A stretch of DNA of 64,000 nt from Pseudomonas frederiksbergensis (GTDB lineage: Bacteria > Pseudomonadota > Gammaproteobacteria > Pseudomonadales > Pseudomonadaceae): the NCBI RefSeq assembly GCF_000802155.2, contig NZ_JQGJ02000003.1, positions 186,001 to 250,000 on the forward strand, read 5' to 3'. Under the pieces are notes generated by a model. It searched no databases, was not told the origin of the DNA, and saw only the letters and a program-made list of their open reading frames with translations. Both the position numbers and the translations under genes were made by a program. The first letter of the stretch is position 1, and the number at the start of each line of letters is the position of its first letter. Below, in pieces: positions 31,976 through 41,516 of the stretch.

Positions 31976-32371
31976 ATGAATTTCCTGTCCCCCGTTGCCC
32001 TGCTCGCCTTGTGTGGCGTCATGGCTACGCCTTTGATGGCGACTGAGCAGCCCCCGGAACTGACCGGTTGCGCGGCAAAGCGCCAGGGCATCATCAATCA
32101 GATCGAACTGGCCAAGTCGCGAGGCAACCCGGACCAGCAAGCCGGCCTCGAGACAGCGCTGAACGAAGTCACCACCCATTGCACGGACGCGTCCTTGCGC
32201 AAGGAGCGGGAAAACAAGGTGCTCGAGGCCAAGCACGAGGTGAGTCGACGCCAGGCCGACCTGGAAAAAGCCATGAAAAAAGGCGACGCTGAACGGATCA
32301 ACAAGCGCAAGGACAAACTGGCAGCTTCCCGCAAGGAATTGCAGGAAGCGGTGGATGAGTTGGACAAATAA
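31976..32371 (+). CDS. DUF1090 (YqjC-like) periplasmic protein
   Basis: 131 residues. Signal peptide to about residue 22 (FLSPVALLALCGVMATPLMA), then a short domain with two Cys (GCAAKRQ and THC) and a long charged helix KVLEAKHEVSRRQADLEKAMKKGDAERINKRKDKL likely to form a coiled coil. This layout defines DUF1090. Function unknown. GGAG lies a few bases before the ATG. Confidence 0.85.
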   Translation: MNFLSPVALLALCGVMATPLMATEQPPELTGCAAKRQGIINQIELAKSRGNPDQQAGLETALNEVTTHCTDASLRKERENKVLEAKHEVSRRQADLEKAMKKGDAERINKRKDKLAASRKELQEAVDELDK

Positions 32372-32396
32372 GCTCCACCCTTGCGGCTGTTTTCAT

Positions 32397-32846
32397 TCAG
32401 TAATCCCGAAATTCCTTGTGGCAGGCACTGCAGGCGTCTTCGACCTTTTGCACCGCCGGTCCCAACTGGCTGGCCCTGTAGGGCTGGACCTTGCTGATCG
32501 TCACCAACTCAGCGGTAGCGGTCTCAAGATTGCGGGCCATCTCCTGGAAGCGTGCCTGTTTTTGCCAGACCTCATCCGTGGCGCTGGTATGGTCTTCTTC
32601 ACGAACCGGCGGGAAGTGCTTCCAGGGCTCGCGAGACAGTTGGTCCAGCTTGACCGCGCCGTCGGCGAAACGCGCGCCGTCGAACGGAACACGTCCACGC
32701 AGCATGCCGCCCAACTCTTCGTTGGTCTTGAGCATCTGTTTGAAAATAGCCTTGCGTTGGCCGAGGGGGGAGTTGGGATCCACACCACCGCAGCCGGATA
32801 ACACCAGGCAGGCCAGCACGGCCATGGAAAATCGTCTTACAAACAT
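32397..32846 (-). CDS. Cytochrome c'-type lipoprotein
   Basis: 149 residues. N-terminal lipobox LVLSGC at residue 19 and a C-terminal heme-binding CSACH (CxxCH) followed by KEFRDY. The middle is four-helical and matches the cytochrome c' family (high-spin heme, often binding NO or CO). It faces the DUF1090 gene (25 bp between the stops) and is divergent from mltA. The lipid anchor is uncommon in the family but the leader is clear. Confidence 0.85.
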   Translation of the reverse strand: MFVRRFSMAVLACLVLSGCGGVDPNSPLGQRKAIFKQMLKTNEELGGMLRGRVPFDGARFADGAVKLDQLSREPWKHFPPVREEDHTSATDEVWQKQARFQEMARNLETATAELVTISKVQPYRASQLGPAVQKVEDACSACHKEFRDY

Positions 32847-32970
32847 CTTTGCCTCGGGGCAGGAAATGGCCGTTAGTATCCCCGGGGTCGTCAGAAAAGA
32901 CCAATGGCCCTATCAACAATACGGGTTGTCGAGCGCGCGAAGGCACTCAACGACTGCAAAGGACATCTTC

Positions 32971-34158
32971 ATGAATAGCCGCTTCAAGCCATGGCACAAA
33001 CGCCTGGCGTTGACCCTGCCGTTGATCGCACTGCTGGCCGGCTGCAATCGCGGTGAAAAGGTCGAAGAGCCCAAGACCCATGCCCTCGCCACTTATGTCA
33101 GCGCTCCCTGGGAAGCATTGCCTTCGGTGTCCGATGAGGACTTGCTGGCCGGCTTCGGCTCATGGCGCAGCGCGTGCACCCGACTCAAGGCCGACGCGAC
33201 CTGGGGCCCAACCTGTGCGGCGGCAGCCAATGTGTCGCAGACCCCACAGGCAGTGCGCGACTTTCTCAGGCGAACCCTGGACGTCTATGGTTTGCGCTCG
33301 GGGGACAACAGCCCCAACGGCCTGATCACCGGCTACTACGAACCGGTATACCCCGGCAGTCTCACACAGACCGCCACTGCCAATGTGCCGGTCTATGGCG
33401 TTCCGGAAGACATGATCATCGTGTCGCTGGACAGCATTTACCCTGAGCTCAAGGGCAAACGCCTGCGTGGCCGCCTTGAAGGCCGCGTGCTCAAGCCCTA
33501 CGACGACGCGGCCACCATCGAAAACAACGGCGTGAAGGCGCCTGTCATCGCCTGGCTGACGGACCCGATGAACCTGCAATTCCTGCAGATCCAGGGTTCG
33601 GGACGCATTCGCCTCGACGATGGTCGCCAACTGCGCATCGGCTATGCCGACCAGAACGGCCATCCGTATCGCCCCATTGGCCGCTGGCTGGTCGAGCAGG
33701 GTGAGCTGAAGAAGGAAGACGTGACCATGGGCACCATCAGTGCCTGGGCCAAGGCCAACCCGAACCGTATTCCCGAACTGCTGGCGAGCAATCCGAGTTA
33801 TGTATTCTTCAACCGCAACCCCGACAGCAACGAAGGCCCGAGAGGCTCGTTGAACGTCCCACTCACCGCAGGGTACAGCGTGGCGGTTGACCGCAAGGTG
33901 ATTCCCCTGGGCAGCCTGTTGTGGCTATCCACGACTCGCCCGGACGGCAGCGCCTTGAACCGCCCCGTCGCCGCCCAGGACACCGGCGGGGCGATTGCCG
34001 GCGAAGTGCGGGCTGACCTGTTCTGGGGAACGGGCGACGCCGCCGGGCAACTGGCCGGGGACATGAAGCAACAAGGCCAGATCTGGATGCTGTGGCCCAA
34101 GGGCATGCCGCTGCCTCAGGTGCCGCAGGTGGCGAATGCAATCAGCGCCAATCATTGA
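32971..34158 (+). CDS. mltA: Membrane-bound lytic murein transglycosylase A
   Basis: 395 residues. Lipoprotein signal ending LLAGC near residue 24. MltA barrel and 3D domains are visible: NGLITGYYEPVYPGSL, FLQIQGSGRIRL, FFNRNPDSNEGPRGSLNVPLTAGYSVAVD and the C-terminal AAQDTGGAIAGEVRADLFWG with the catalytic Asp region (QDTGGAI...GxGDAAG). It cleaves peptidoglycan with anhydro-muramic acid formation at the outer membrane. ATG at 32971 preferred over the upstream-open frame. Confidence 0.95.
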   Translation: MNSRFKPWHKRLALTLPLIALLAGCNRGEKVEEPKTHALATYVSAPWEALPSVSDEDLLAGFGSWRSACTRLKADATWGPTCAAAANVSQTPQAVRDFLRRTLDVYGLRSGDNSPNGLITGYYEPVYPGSLTQTATANVPVYGVPEDMIIVSLDSIYPELKGKRLRGRLEGRVLKPYDDAATIENNGVKAPVIAWLTDPMNLQFLQIQGSGRIRLDDGRQLRIGYADQNGHPYRPIGRWLVEQGELKKEDVTMGTISAWAKANPNRIPELLASNPSYVFFNRNPDSNEGPRGSLNVPLTAGYSVAVDRKVIPLGSLLWLSTTRPDGSALNRPVAAQDTGGAIAGEVRADLFWGTGDAAGQLAGDMKQQGQIWMLWPKGMPLPQVPQVANAISANH

Positions 34159-34175
34159 CGAATGAGCTGAATTGG

Positions 34176-34212
34176 CGGGCCCTTCAGCGAGCATGCTCGC
34201 GAAGAGGCCCGC
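34176..34212. repeat. REP palindrome downstream of mltA
   Basis: GCGGGCCCTTCAGCGAGCATGCTCGCGAAGAGGCCCGC is a self-complementary REP hairpin in the 82-bp gap between the convergent mltA and MAPEG genes. Confidence 0.7.
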
Positions 34213-34240
34213 ACAAATCTCAAATATTCAGTAGTCAGGC

Positions 34241-34624
34241 TCAGGCCGAAACAAAGAAGAAACTCAGGACCAATCCCACCCCCACGAACCACACCAGCGA
34301 ACGCAGGATCGCCCAGTCCGCCAAATAGCAAATGATGTACAGCAGGCGGCTGGTGATAAACAGCACCGCCAGCACGTTGATGGTCACCAGTTCGGCATTG
34401 CCGGCCAGGTGGGCGACGATCACGGCGGCGGCAAAGAACGGGGAGATCTCGAAGCTGTTCAGCTGCGCGGCGTAGGCTCGCCGGGGAGCGCCTTCGAGTG
34501 AATCGAGAAAGTCCCGGGGATCGTGGTTATCTTGCAGCCTATATTTCCCGCCTGCCTTGGCGATGCCGATACACAGGTAAGGCAGGAGGAAAGCGATCAA
34601 AACACACCACAGGGCAACCGTCAT
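34241..34624 (-). CDS. MAPEG-family membrane protein
   Basis: 127 residues with four hydrophobic helices. The motif NHDPRDFLDSLEGAPRRAYAAQLNSFE near residues 32-58 is the MAPEG (eicosanoid/glutathione metabolism) hallmark, with the NSFE and R residues of the glutathione site. Bacterial members are of unsettled function. Its ATG overlaps the TGA of a degenerate upstream frame by the ATGA pattern (34621-34624). Confidence 0.8.
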   Translation of the reverse strand: MTVALWCVLIAFLLPYLCIGIAKAGGKYRLQDNHDPRDFLDSLEGAPRRAYAAQLNSFEISPFFAAAVIVAHLAGNAELVTINVLAVLFITSRLLYIICYLADWAILRSLVWFVGVGLVLSFFFVSA

Positions 34625-34869
34625 ACCGCATTTTCCTTATTTGATTTTAGAGAATCGAGGGCAAGCGTCTCAGGAGTTATTACCAGCATGCCAACCAGCA
34701 CCAGCCCGCAGGCTAAGAGTCGCGACCGGCCGAAAGGTTCTTTGCGGTGACGCAGCCCGAAGAGCGCAGCGCGGTTTGCACTGATCCTGGGCAGCGCCGT
34801 CGCTTCGGCGATCGAACCCAGCCGCATCGCCCATGACACCAGAGCGTAGCTGAACCTGGCCCCCGCAAC
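34621..34869 (-). pseudogene. Decayed C-terminal remnant of an EamA/DMT transporter
   Basis: Reading minus from about 34869, the frame gives VAGARFSYALVSWAMRLGS, then IAEATALPRISANRAAL, FGLRHRKEPFGRSRLLAC and GLVLVGMLVI. The pattern (YALxxWAMRL, AxxxALxxxSxxxAALFG, EPFGRxxLLAxxLVxxGxxxI) is that of the last three helices of an EamA drug/metabolite transporter, but the helices are broken by charged residues (RISANR, LRHRKE). The N-terminal two thirds are missing. The rest of the 462-bp gap to the next gene shows no other gene. Confidence 0.45.
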
Positions 34870-35086
34870 CGACCGCCAGCCCCGGCACGGTCACCACCTT
34901 ACATTGCGCCTGTAGAATTGACTCGCGATCCAGTAGCAGCTGTTTATACTGCACTCGACCACGCCGCACTCAGTTGCGCATAGATCAATTCCAATAATTC
35001 TGCTGCCGCCCCCGTTCGCTCGAACCAAAGCGTCGGCATGCGTATGCCTGATCAGAGCGTCAAGACTATAGACAGAGACCTTGCGC

Positions 35087-36256
35087 ATGCCACTCGCCTT
35101 GCTTGCTTTGGCCGTTGCCGCTTTCGGCATCGGCACGACTGAATTTGTCATCATGGGCCTGCTGCCCGACGTCGCCCGAGACCTGGCGGTAAGTATCCCT
35201 CACGCGGGGCTGCTGATCACCGGTTATGCCTTGGGCGTGGTATTTGGCGCGCCGATCCTGGCGATCGGCACCGCGAACATGCCGCGCAAGGCCACGCTGT
35301 TGGGCATGACCCTTATGTTCATTCTCGGCAATGTGCTCTGCGCCCTGGCGCCGAACTACACCACGCTCATGGCAGCCCGGGTCATTACCGCCTTATGCCA
35401 CGGCGCGTTTTTTGGTATTGGCTCGGTGGTGGCGGCCGGTTTGGTGGCGCCGAACAAACGGGCCCAGGCCATCGCGATGATGTTCACCGGCCTGACCCTG
35501 GCGAATGTCCTGGGCGTGCCGCTGGGTACGGCCTTGGGCCAATACGCCGGCTGGCGATCGACGTTCTGGGCGGTATCGGTGATCGGTGTGATTGCAGCCA
35601 TCGCCCAGTGGGTCTGGCTGCCCAAGGAAATCCCCATGGACAAGGCCAACCTCGCCAGTGAGTTCAAGGTGCTGGGCAAGGCCAGCGTGTTACTGGCCCT
35701 GGGCATGAGTGTACTGGCCTCCACCAGCCTGTTCAGCGTATTCACCTACATCGCGCCGATCCTGCAGGACATCACCGGCGTCAGCCCTCATGGCGTCACC
35801 GTCATGTTGTTGCTTTTCGGGGTCGGCCTGACAGCGGGCAGTTTCCTCGGTGGACGCCTGGCGGACCGGCGCCTATTGCCGTCCCTGGTGGGCATGGCGC
35901 TGGCCGTGGTGCTGGTGCTCGCCGCCTTTAGCCAGACCAGCCGATCGGTGGTTCCGGCAGCGATCACTCTGGTGCTATGGGGCGTTTTCGCCTTTGCACT
36001 GTGCCCGATCCTGCAATTGCTGATCATTGACCAGGCCCACGAGGCCCCCAATCTCGGCTCGACCCTGAACCAGAGCGCCTTCAACCTCGGCAACGCCGCC
36101 GGTGCCTGGATCGGCGGGCTGGTCGTCGCCAGCGGTGCCGACCTCGCCGATCTGCCATGGACCGGCGCCCTGGTCGGCGGGCTGACCGTATCGACCGCCC
36201 TTTATTTTATTTTTCGGCAGCGTCGCCTGGACGCCGTGGCAGGCTTTGCCGACTGA
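35087..36256 (+). CDS. MFS transporter, DHA1/AraJ-like efflux family
   Basis: 389 residues and twelve hydrophobic helices. N-terminal MPLALLALAVAAFGIGTTEFVIMGLLP with the GTTEF motif is typical of sugar/drug exporters of the AraJ/YdhP type; GAFFGIGSVVAAGLVAPNKRAQAIA is another family block. The ATG at 35087 is used, though a TTG six bases upstream shares the frame. Substrate unknown. Its 3' end overlaps the convergent formate/nitrite-family gene by 50 bp. Confidence 0.85.
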   Translation: MPLALLALAVAAFGIGTTEFVIMGLLPDVARDLAVSIPHAGLLITGYALGVVFGAPILAIGTANMPRKATLLGMTLMFILGNVLCALAPNYTTLMAARVITALCHGAFFGIGSVVAAGLVAPNKRAQAIAMMFTGLTLANVLGVPLGTALGQYAGWRSTFWAVSVIGVIAAIAQWVWLPKEIPMDKANLASEFKVLGKASVLLALGMSVLASTSLFSVFTYIAPILQDITGVSPHGVTVMLLLFGVGLTAGSFLGGRLADRRLLPSLVGMALAVVLVLAAFSQTSRSVVPAAITLVLWGVFAFALCPILQLLIIDQAHEAPNLGSTLNQSAFNLGNAAGAWIGGLVVASGADLADLPWTGALVGGLTVSTALYFIFRQRRLDAVAGFAD

Positions 36257-37091
36257 GGGGTGTATTGGTTTCGCTGCGCACCTGCGCGTGGCTGATCAGG
36301 GCGAAGATGAAACTGCCACCGATGATGTTCCCCGCCAAGGTTGGCACGGCAAACACCATCCAGAAGTCCTCCCAGGACAGCTGGCCGGCAAACACCAGGT
36401 AAGACACTTCGGCCGAGCCGACGACGATGTGGGTGAAATCCCCAAGCGCCATGAGGTAAGTGATCATTACGATGATCCACATCTTGGCGCTTTCCATGGA
36501 CGGGATCATCCAGACCATCGTGGCGATCATCCAGCCGGAAATGATGCCCTTGGCGAACATCTGGCCGGTGTCGTTTTCCATCACCTTGCGACCGATATCC
36601 AGGAAGGCCAGGTCGGTGCGCTGGTCGAAAATCGGCAGGTGCAGCATCACGTAGGCCACCAGCAACGTGCCGCACAGGTTGCCCACCAAGACCACGCCCC
36701 ATAACCGGAACAACCGGCCAAAATTGCCCAAGGTTGGTTTGCTCATGATCGGGAGCACAGCGGTCAGCGTGTTTTCGGTGAACAGTTGCTGGCGTGCGAG
36801 GATCACCGCCAGGAAGCCCGCGCAATAGCCGAGACTGGCGATCACCTTGAAACCTTCGTGATCCGGCAACCGAGAGTTGAGCAACCCCATCGCCATCAAC
36901 GACAACCCCATGGTCAACCCGGCTGCCAGGGCCGACCACCACAGCGCCGCCACGCTGCGCTCCAACTCCTGGTCGCCCTGGGTGCGGATGATTTCATGCA
37001 ATACCGCCGCCCGGGGCGGCTGGTTGCGGTCGACCTCGTGCTGTTCCTCTGCTGAGAGATCAGGGGTCTTGCCGTCTTTTTGAGTGTCCAT
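36207..37091 (-). CDS. YfdC-like formate/nitrite transporter family protein
   Basis: 294 residues. Six hydrophobic helices with the family segments LFTENTLTAVLPIMSKPT, RLWGVVLVGNLCGTLL, GDFTHIVVGSAEVSYLVF and FALISHAQVRSE. These match the FocA/NirC superfamily and specifically its YfdC-type members with an acidic N-terminal extension (MDTQKDGKTPDLSAEEQHE). Substrate not established for YfdC. 3' end overlaps the convergent MFS gene by 50 bp. Confidence 0.85.
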   Translation of the reverse strand: MDTQKDGKTPDLSAEEQHEVDRNQPPRAAVLHEIIRTQGDQELERSVAALWWSALAAGLTMGLSLMAMGLLNSRLPDHEGFKVIASLGYCAGFLAVILARQQLFTENTLTAVLPIMSKPTLGNFGRLFRLWGVVLVGNLCGTLLVAYVMLHLPIFDQRTDLAFLDIGRKVMENDTGQMFAKGIISGWMIATMVWMIPSMESAKMWIIVMITYLMALGDFTHIVVGSAEVSYLVFAGQLSWEDFWMVFAVPTLAGNIIGGSFIFALISHAQVRSETNTPLSRQSLPRRPGDAAEK

Positions 37092-37205
37092 ACAGCTCCT
37101 GAACCGGTGGCGTGATGTACCTACGACACACGGCGTCAGGAGCTGTTCAGTGGTGCCAGCAAATGAGAGGCATACCGCCTGCTCGCGAACGGCACGCCGC
37201 CGACC

Positions 37206-37607
37206 TCACTCGACGGCATCGTCCTTGAACTGGTCCTTGACGTACTTGATCTCGGTCCGGCCATGGGGCGCGGGCAAGCCGTCTTCGCCGAGATTGACGA
37301 AAACCATTTTTTCCACCGTCAGGATGCTTTTGCGGGTGATCTTGTTACGGACTTCACAGGTCAGGGTGATGGAGGTGCGACCGAACTCGGTGGCGGTGAT
37401 GCCCAGTTCGATGATGTCGCCCTGGCGCGAAGCGCTGACGAAATTGATCTCTGAGATGTACTTGGTCACCACACGCTGGTTACCCAGCTGGACGATGGCG
37501 TAAATGGCCGCTTCCTCGTCGATCCAGCGCAACAGGCTGCCGCCGAACAGCGTGCCATTGGGGTTGAGGTCTTCGGGCTTGACCCATTTGCGGGTATGGA
37601 AATTCAT
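37206..37607 (-). CDS. Acyl-CoA thioesterase, hotdog fold (YciA-like)
   Basis: 133 residues. The hotdog active-site segment NPNGTLFGGSLLRWIDEEAAIYA (residues about 14-36) with the catalytic Asp and the later VNLGEDG loop fit hexameric acyl-CoA thioesterases such as YciA. The start MNFHTRKW at 37607 has AGGAG five bases upstream, better than a GTG two codons earlier. Probably trims acyl-CoA pools; exact chain-length preference unknown. Confidence 0.85.
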   Translation of the reverse strand: MNFHTRKWVKPEDLNPNGTLFGGSLLRWIDEEAAIYAIVQLGNQRVVTKYISEINFVSASRQGDIIELGITATEFGRTSITLTCEVRNKITRKSILTVEKMVFVNLGEDGLPAPHGRTEIKYVKDQFKDDAVE

Positions 37608-37609
37608 GA

Positions 37610-39337
<1,728 letters not shown>

Positions 39338-39356
39338 TCGGCGTCGCCTGCTCTCC

Positions 39357-39447
39357 TTGTGGGAGCGGGCTTGCTCGCGAAGACGGAACTCCAGGCGCAT
39401 CAATGCCGAATGATGAACCGCTTTCGCGAGCAAGCCCGCTCCCACAT
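39357..39447. repeat. REPIN between ahcY and metF
   Basis: GTGGGAGCGGGCTTGCTCGCGAAG at 39359 and its inverse CTTTCGCGAGCAAGCCCGCTCCCAC ending at 39445 are nearly perfect inverted copies around a 40-base spacer. This is a textbook REPIN of the GTGGGAGC type in P. fluorescens-group genomes. Confidence 0.9.
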
Positions 39448-39493
39448 TGTGTTGCGCACGGCTCCAAGCCTACGAGTTTCCAAGGATATGACC

Positions 39494-40339
39494 ATGTCCC
39501 AAGACCGTCGCTACAGCTTCGAGTTCTTCCCGACGAAGACCGATGCTGGGCATGAAAAGCTGATCGCCACTGCCCGCCAGTTGGCAAGCTACAACCCTGA
39601 TTTTTTCTCCTGCACCTACGGCGCCGGCGGTTCGACCCGCGACCGCACGATGAACACCGTGTTGCAGCTCGAAAGCGAAGTCAAAGTCCCGGCCGCTCCG
39701 CATCTGTCTTGCGTGGGCGACAGCAAGGACGACCTGCGCAGCCTGCTGACCCAATACAAGGCTGCAGGAATCAAGCGCATCGTAGCCCTGCGCGGCGACT
39801 TGCCGTCGGGCATGGGCATGGCCAGCGGAGAGCTGCGCCACGCCAATGAACTGGTTGAATTCATTCGCGAAGAAACCGGCGAGCACTTCCACATTGAAAT
39901 CGCCGCCTATCCGGAGATGCATCCGCAGGCGCGCAATTTTGAAGATGACCTGCGCAATTTCGTTCGCAAGGCCAACGCCGGCGCCAACAGCGCCATCACC
40001 CAGTACTTCTTCAACGCCGACAGCTATTTCTATTTCGTCGAGCGGGTTCGCCAGATGGGCGTGGACATTCCTGTGGTGCCGGGAATCATGCCAATCACCA
40101 ACTACAGCAAACTGGCGCGTTTCTCTGACGCCTGCGGCGCGGAAATCCCGCGCTGGATCCGCAAGCAACTGGAAGCCTACGGCGACGACACGGCCAGCAT
40201 CCAGCGCTTCGGTGAAGAGGTCATCACGCAAATGTGTGAACGCTTGCTGCAGGGCGGCGCACCGGGGCTGCACTTCTATACCCTGAACCAGGCCGAGCCT
40301 AGCCTCGCGGTATGGAACAACCTCAAGCTGCCGCGTTGA
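39494..40339 (+). CDS. metF: 5,10-methylenetetrahydrofolate reductase
   Basis: 281 residues. FAD enzyme supplying 5-methyl-THF for methionine synthesis from homocysteine. N-terminal YSFEFFPTKTDAGHEKL carries the Glu of the active site, then CTYGAGGSTRDRT and RIVALRGDLPSG, and VPGIMPITNYSK in the C-terminal half. The ATG at 39494 is 7 bases after AAGGA; a second ATG two codons upstream lies too close to it. Probably shares the riboswitch-controlled transcript with ahcY. Confidence 0.95.
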   Translation: MSQDRRYSFEFFPTKTDAGHEKLIATARQLASYNPDFFSCTYGAGGSTRDRTMNTVLQLESEVKVPAAPHLSCVGDSKDDLRSLLTQYKAAGIKRIVALRGDLPSGMGMASGELRHANELVEFIREETGEHFHIEIAAYPEMHPQARNFEDDLRNFVRKANAGANSAITQYFFNADSYFYFVERVRQMGVDIPVVPGIMPITNYSKLARFSDACGAEIPRWIRKQLEAYGDDTASIQRFGEEVITQMCERLLQGGAPGLHFYTLNQAEPSLAVWNNLKLPR

Positions 40340-40365
40340 GCCCAGCCTGATGTACGGTACACAAA

Positions 40366-40394
40366 GGCCCTGGGACAACCAGGGTCTTTTTTTT
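40366..40394 (+). terminator. Rho-independent terminator after metF
   Basis: GGCCCTGG and CCAGGGTC arms (one G-U) around a five-base loop, followed by eight T at 40387-40394. It ends the ahcY-metF transcript. Confidence 0.9.
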
Positions 40395-40475
40395 CGCCTG
40401 TGCAAACCGAGCACACCCAGCCCGCGTGCCAGAGCGCTCTAGCTATTTGACAGGCTCTCGTCGTAACCTCCGGTC

Positions 40476-41252
40476 ATGCCTGTATTCGCCCAGCTGACGA
40501 CAATCCTCCTTCTCTTGTGCCTGAGCTTCACTGCCCAGGCCGAGAAGTTGCGCATCGTCACTGAACCCTGGGCACCCTATGTCTACGAGGAAAACGGCAA
40601 GATCCTTGGCCTGGATTATGAAACCACGGCCATTGTCTTCAAGCGCCTGGGCATCGATGTGGAATGGCAACTGCTGCCGTGGAAACGCTGCCTGGCCATG
40701 CTTGAGCAGGGGCTGGCGGACGGCGCGCTGGACATCTTCCAGAGCGATGAGCGCGATGCCCTGCTGCTTTACCCCAGCGAACCGCTATCGGACGTGGAGT
40801 TCGTCATGTTCTACGCCAATGCCCGCCCCCATCCTTTTCGTACGCTCGATGATTTGGACGGCCTGACCATCGGCACCTCGCCCGGTTACCTGTATAGTCA
40901 GGCGTTCCGAGAGTCGACACGGTTCAAGCGCGAAACGGCCCCCACCCATGAAGCCAACTTCGGCAAACTGCAGCTGGGTCGGATCGACCTGCTCATCACC
41001 GATCGCCGGGTTGGCCGGCATGTGCTCAATGAGCTGCGACTCGGCGACCAGATCACCGAGAATCCAGTGGTCGTCAGCCGCCAGAGCCAATACCTGGCGG
41101 TACGGCGCAGGGCCGGCATGGATTTGCTCGTGCAACGCTTCGGCGCTGAACTCAAGCGTTTCAAGCATGAACCGGCCTATGCTGAATTGAGTGCACGTTA
41201 TGGCGCCATTCCGGTAGCCAAGGCGGCGGGGCAAGACGCGGCATCGCGCTGA
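40476..41252 (+). CDS. Periplasmic solute-binding protein, SBP_bac_3 family
   Basis: 258 residues. Signal peptide MPVFAQLTTILLLLCLSFTAQA, then KLRIVTEPWAPYVYEENGKILGLDYE, the classic opening of family 3 binding proteins, and GLTIGTSPGYLYSQAF near residue 130. No ABC permease is next to it. It resembles the protein at 13719 in overall layout (orphan, 245-258 residues), and such orphans in Pseudomonas are often of unknown ligand. A terminator closes metF just upstream, so it is an independent transcript. Confidence 0.8.
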   Translation: MPVFAQLTTILLLLCLSFTAQAEKLRIVTEPWAPYVYEENGKILGLDYETTAIVFKRLGIDVEWQLLPWKRCLAMLEQGLADGALDIFQSDERDALLLYPSEPLSDVEFVMFYANARPHPFRTLDDLDGLTIGTSPGYLYSQAFRESTRFKRETAPTHEANFGKLQLGRIDLLITDRRVGRHVLNELRLGDQITENPVVVSRQSQYLAVRRRAGMDLLVQRFGAELKRFKHEPAYAELSARYGAIPVAKAAGQDAASR

Positions 41253-41296
41253 AATGCACCGTTGAGCAGCAGGAAAGCAGCGCAACACGATTGCTC

Positions 41297-41305
41297 TGTT
41301 ATACT
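41297..41305 (+). promoter_or_regulatory. Putative extended -10 promoter of rhlE
   Basis: TG-T-TATACT at 41297-41305 is a good extended -10. It would give a transcript with a leader of about 200 bases before the ATG at 41517. The leader is rich in CCGG/CCCG pieces and likely structured. No -35 is clear. Confidence 0.4.
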
Positions 41306-41516
41306 CCGGCCTTCCCGCCAGGCTCACGCCCGGACGCCCGGTCTTGCAAAAGGCATCCCGACACCGCTACAGCGCAGCTTCCAGCCCGCGCGAGCCCTGT
41401 CCGGACCTGTCTTCCAGACCCGGCAGGACCGGACGGGATGAGGTCTCTGATCGACCGCATTCGCGCCAGGCAAGACTATCCCATTGGGCCAAGCCCTCAC
41501 TAAAACAGGATTACTC

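Noticed and set aside
39357..39447. Repeat pair that could be mistaken for a CRISPR fragment
   Set aside because: Only two inverted copies with a single spacer; matches the REPIN form seen throughout the window.
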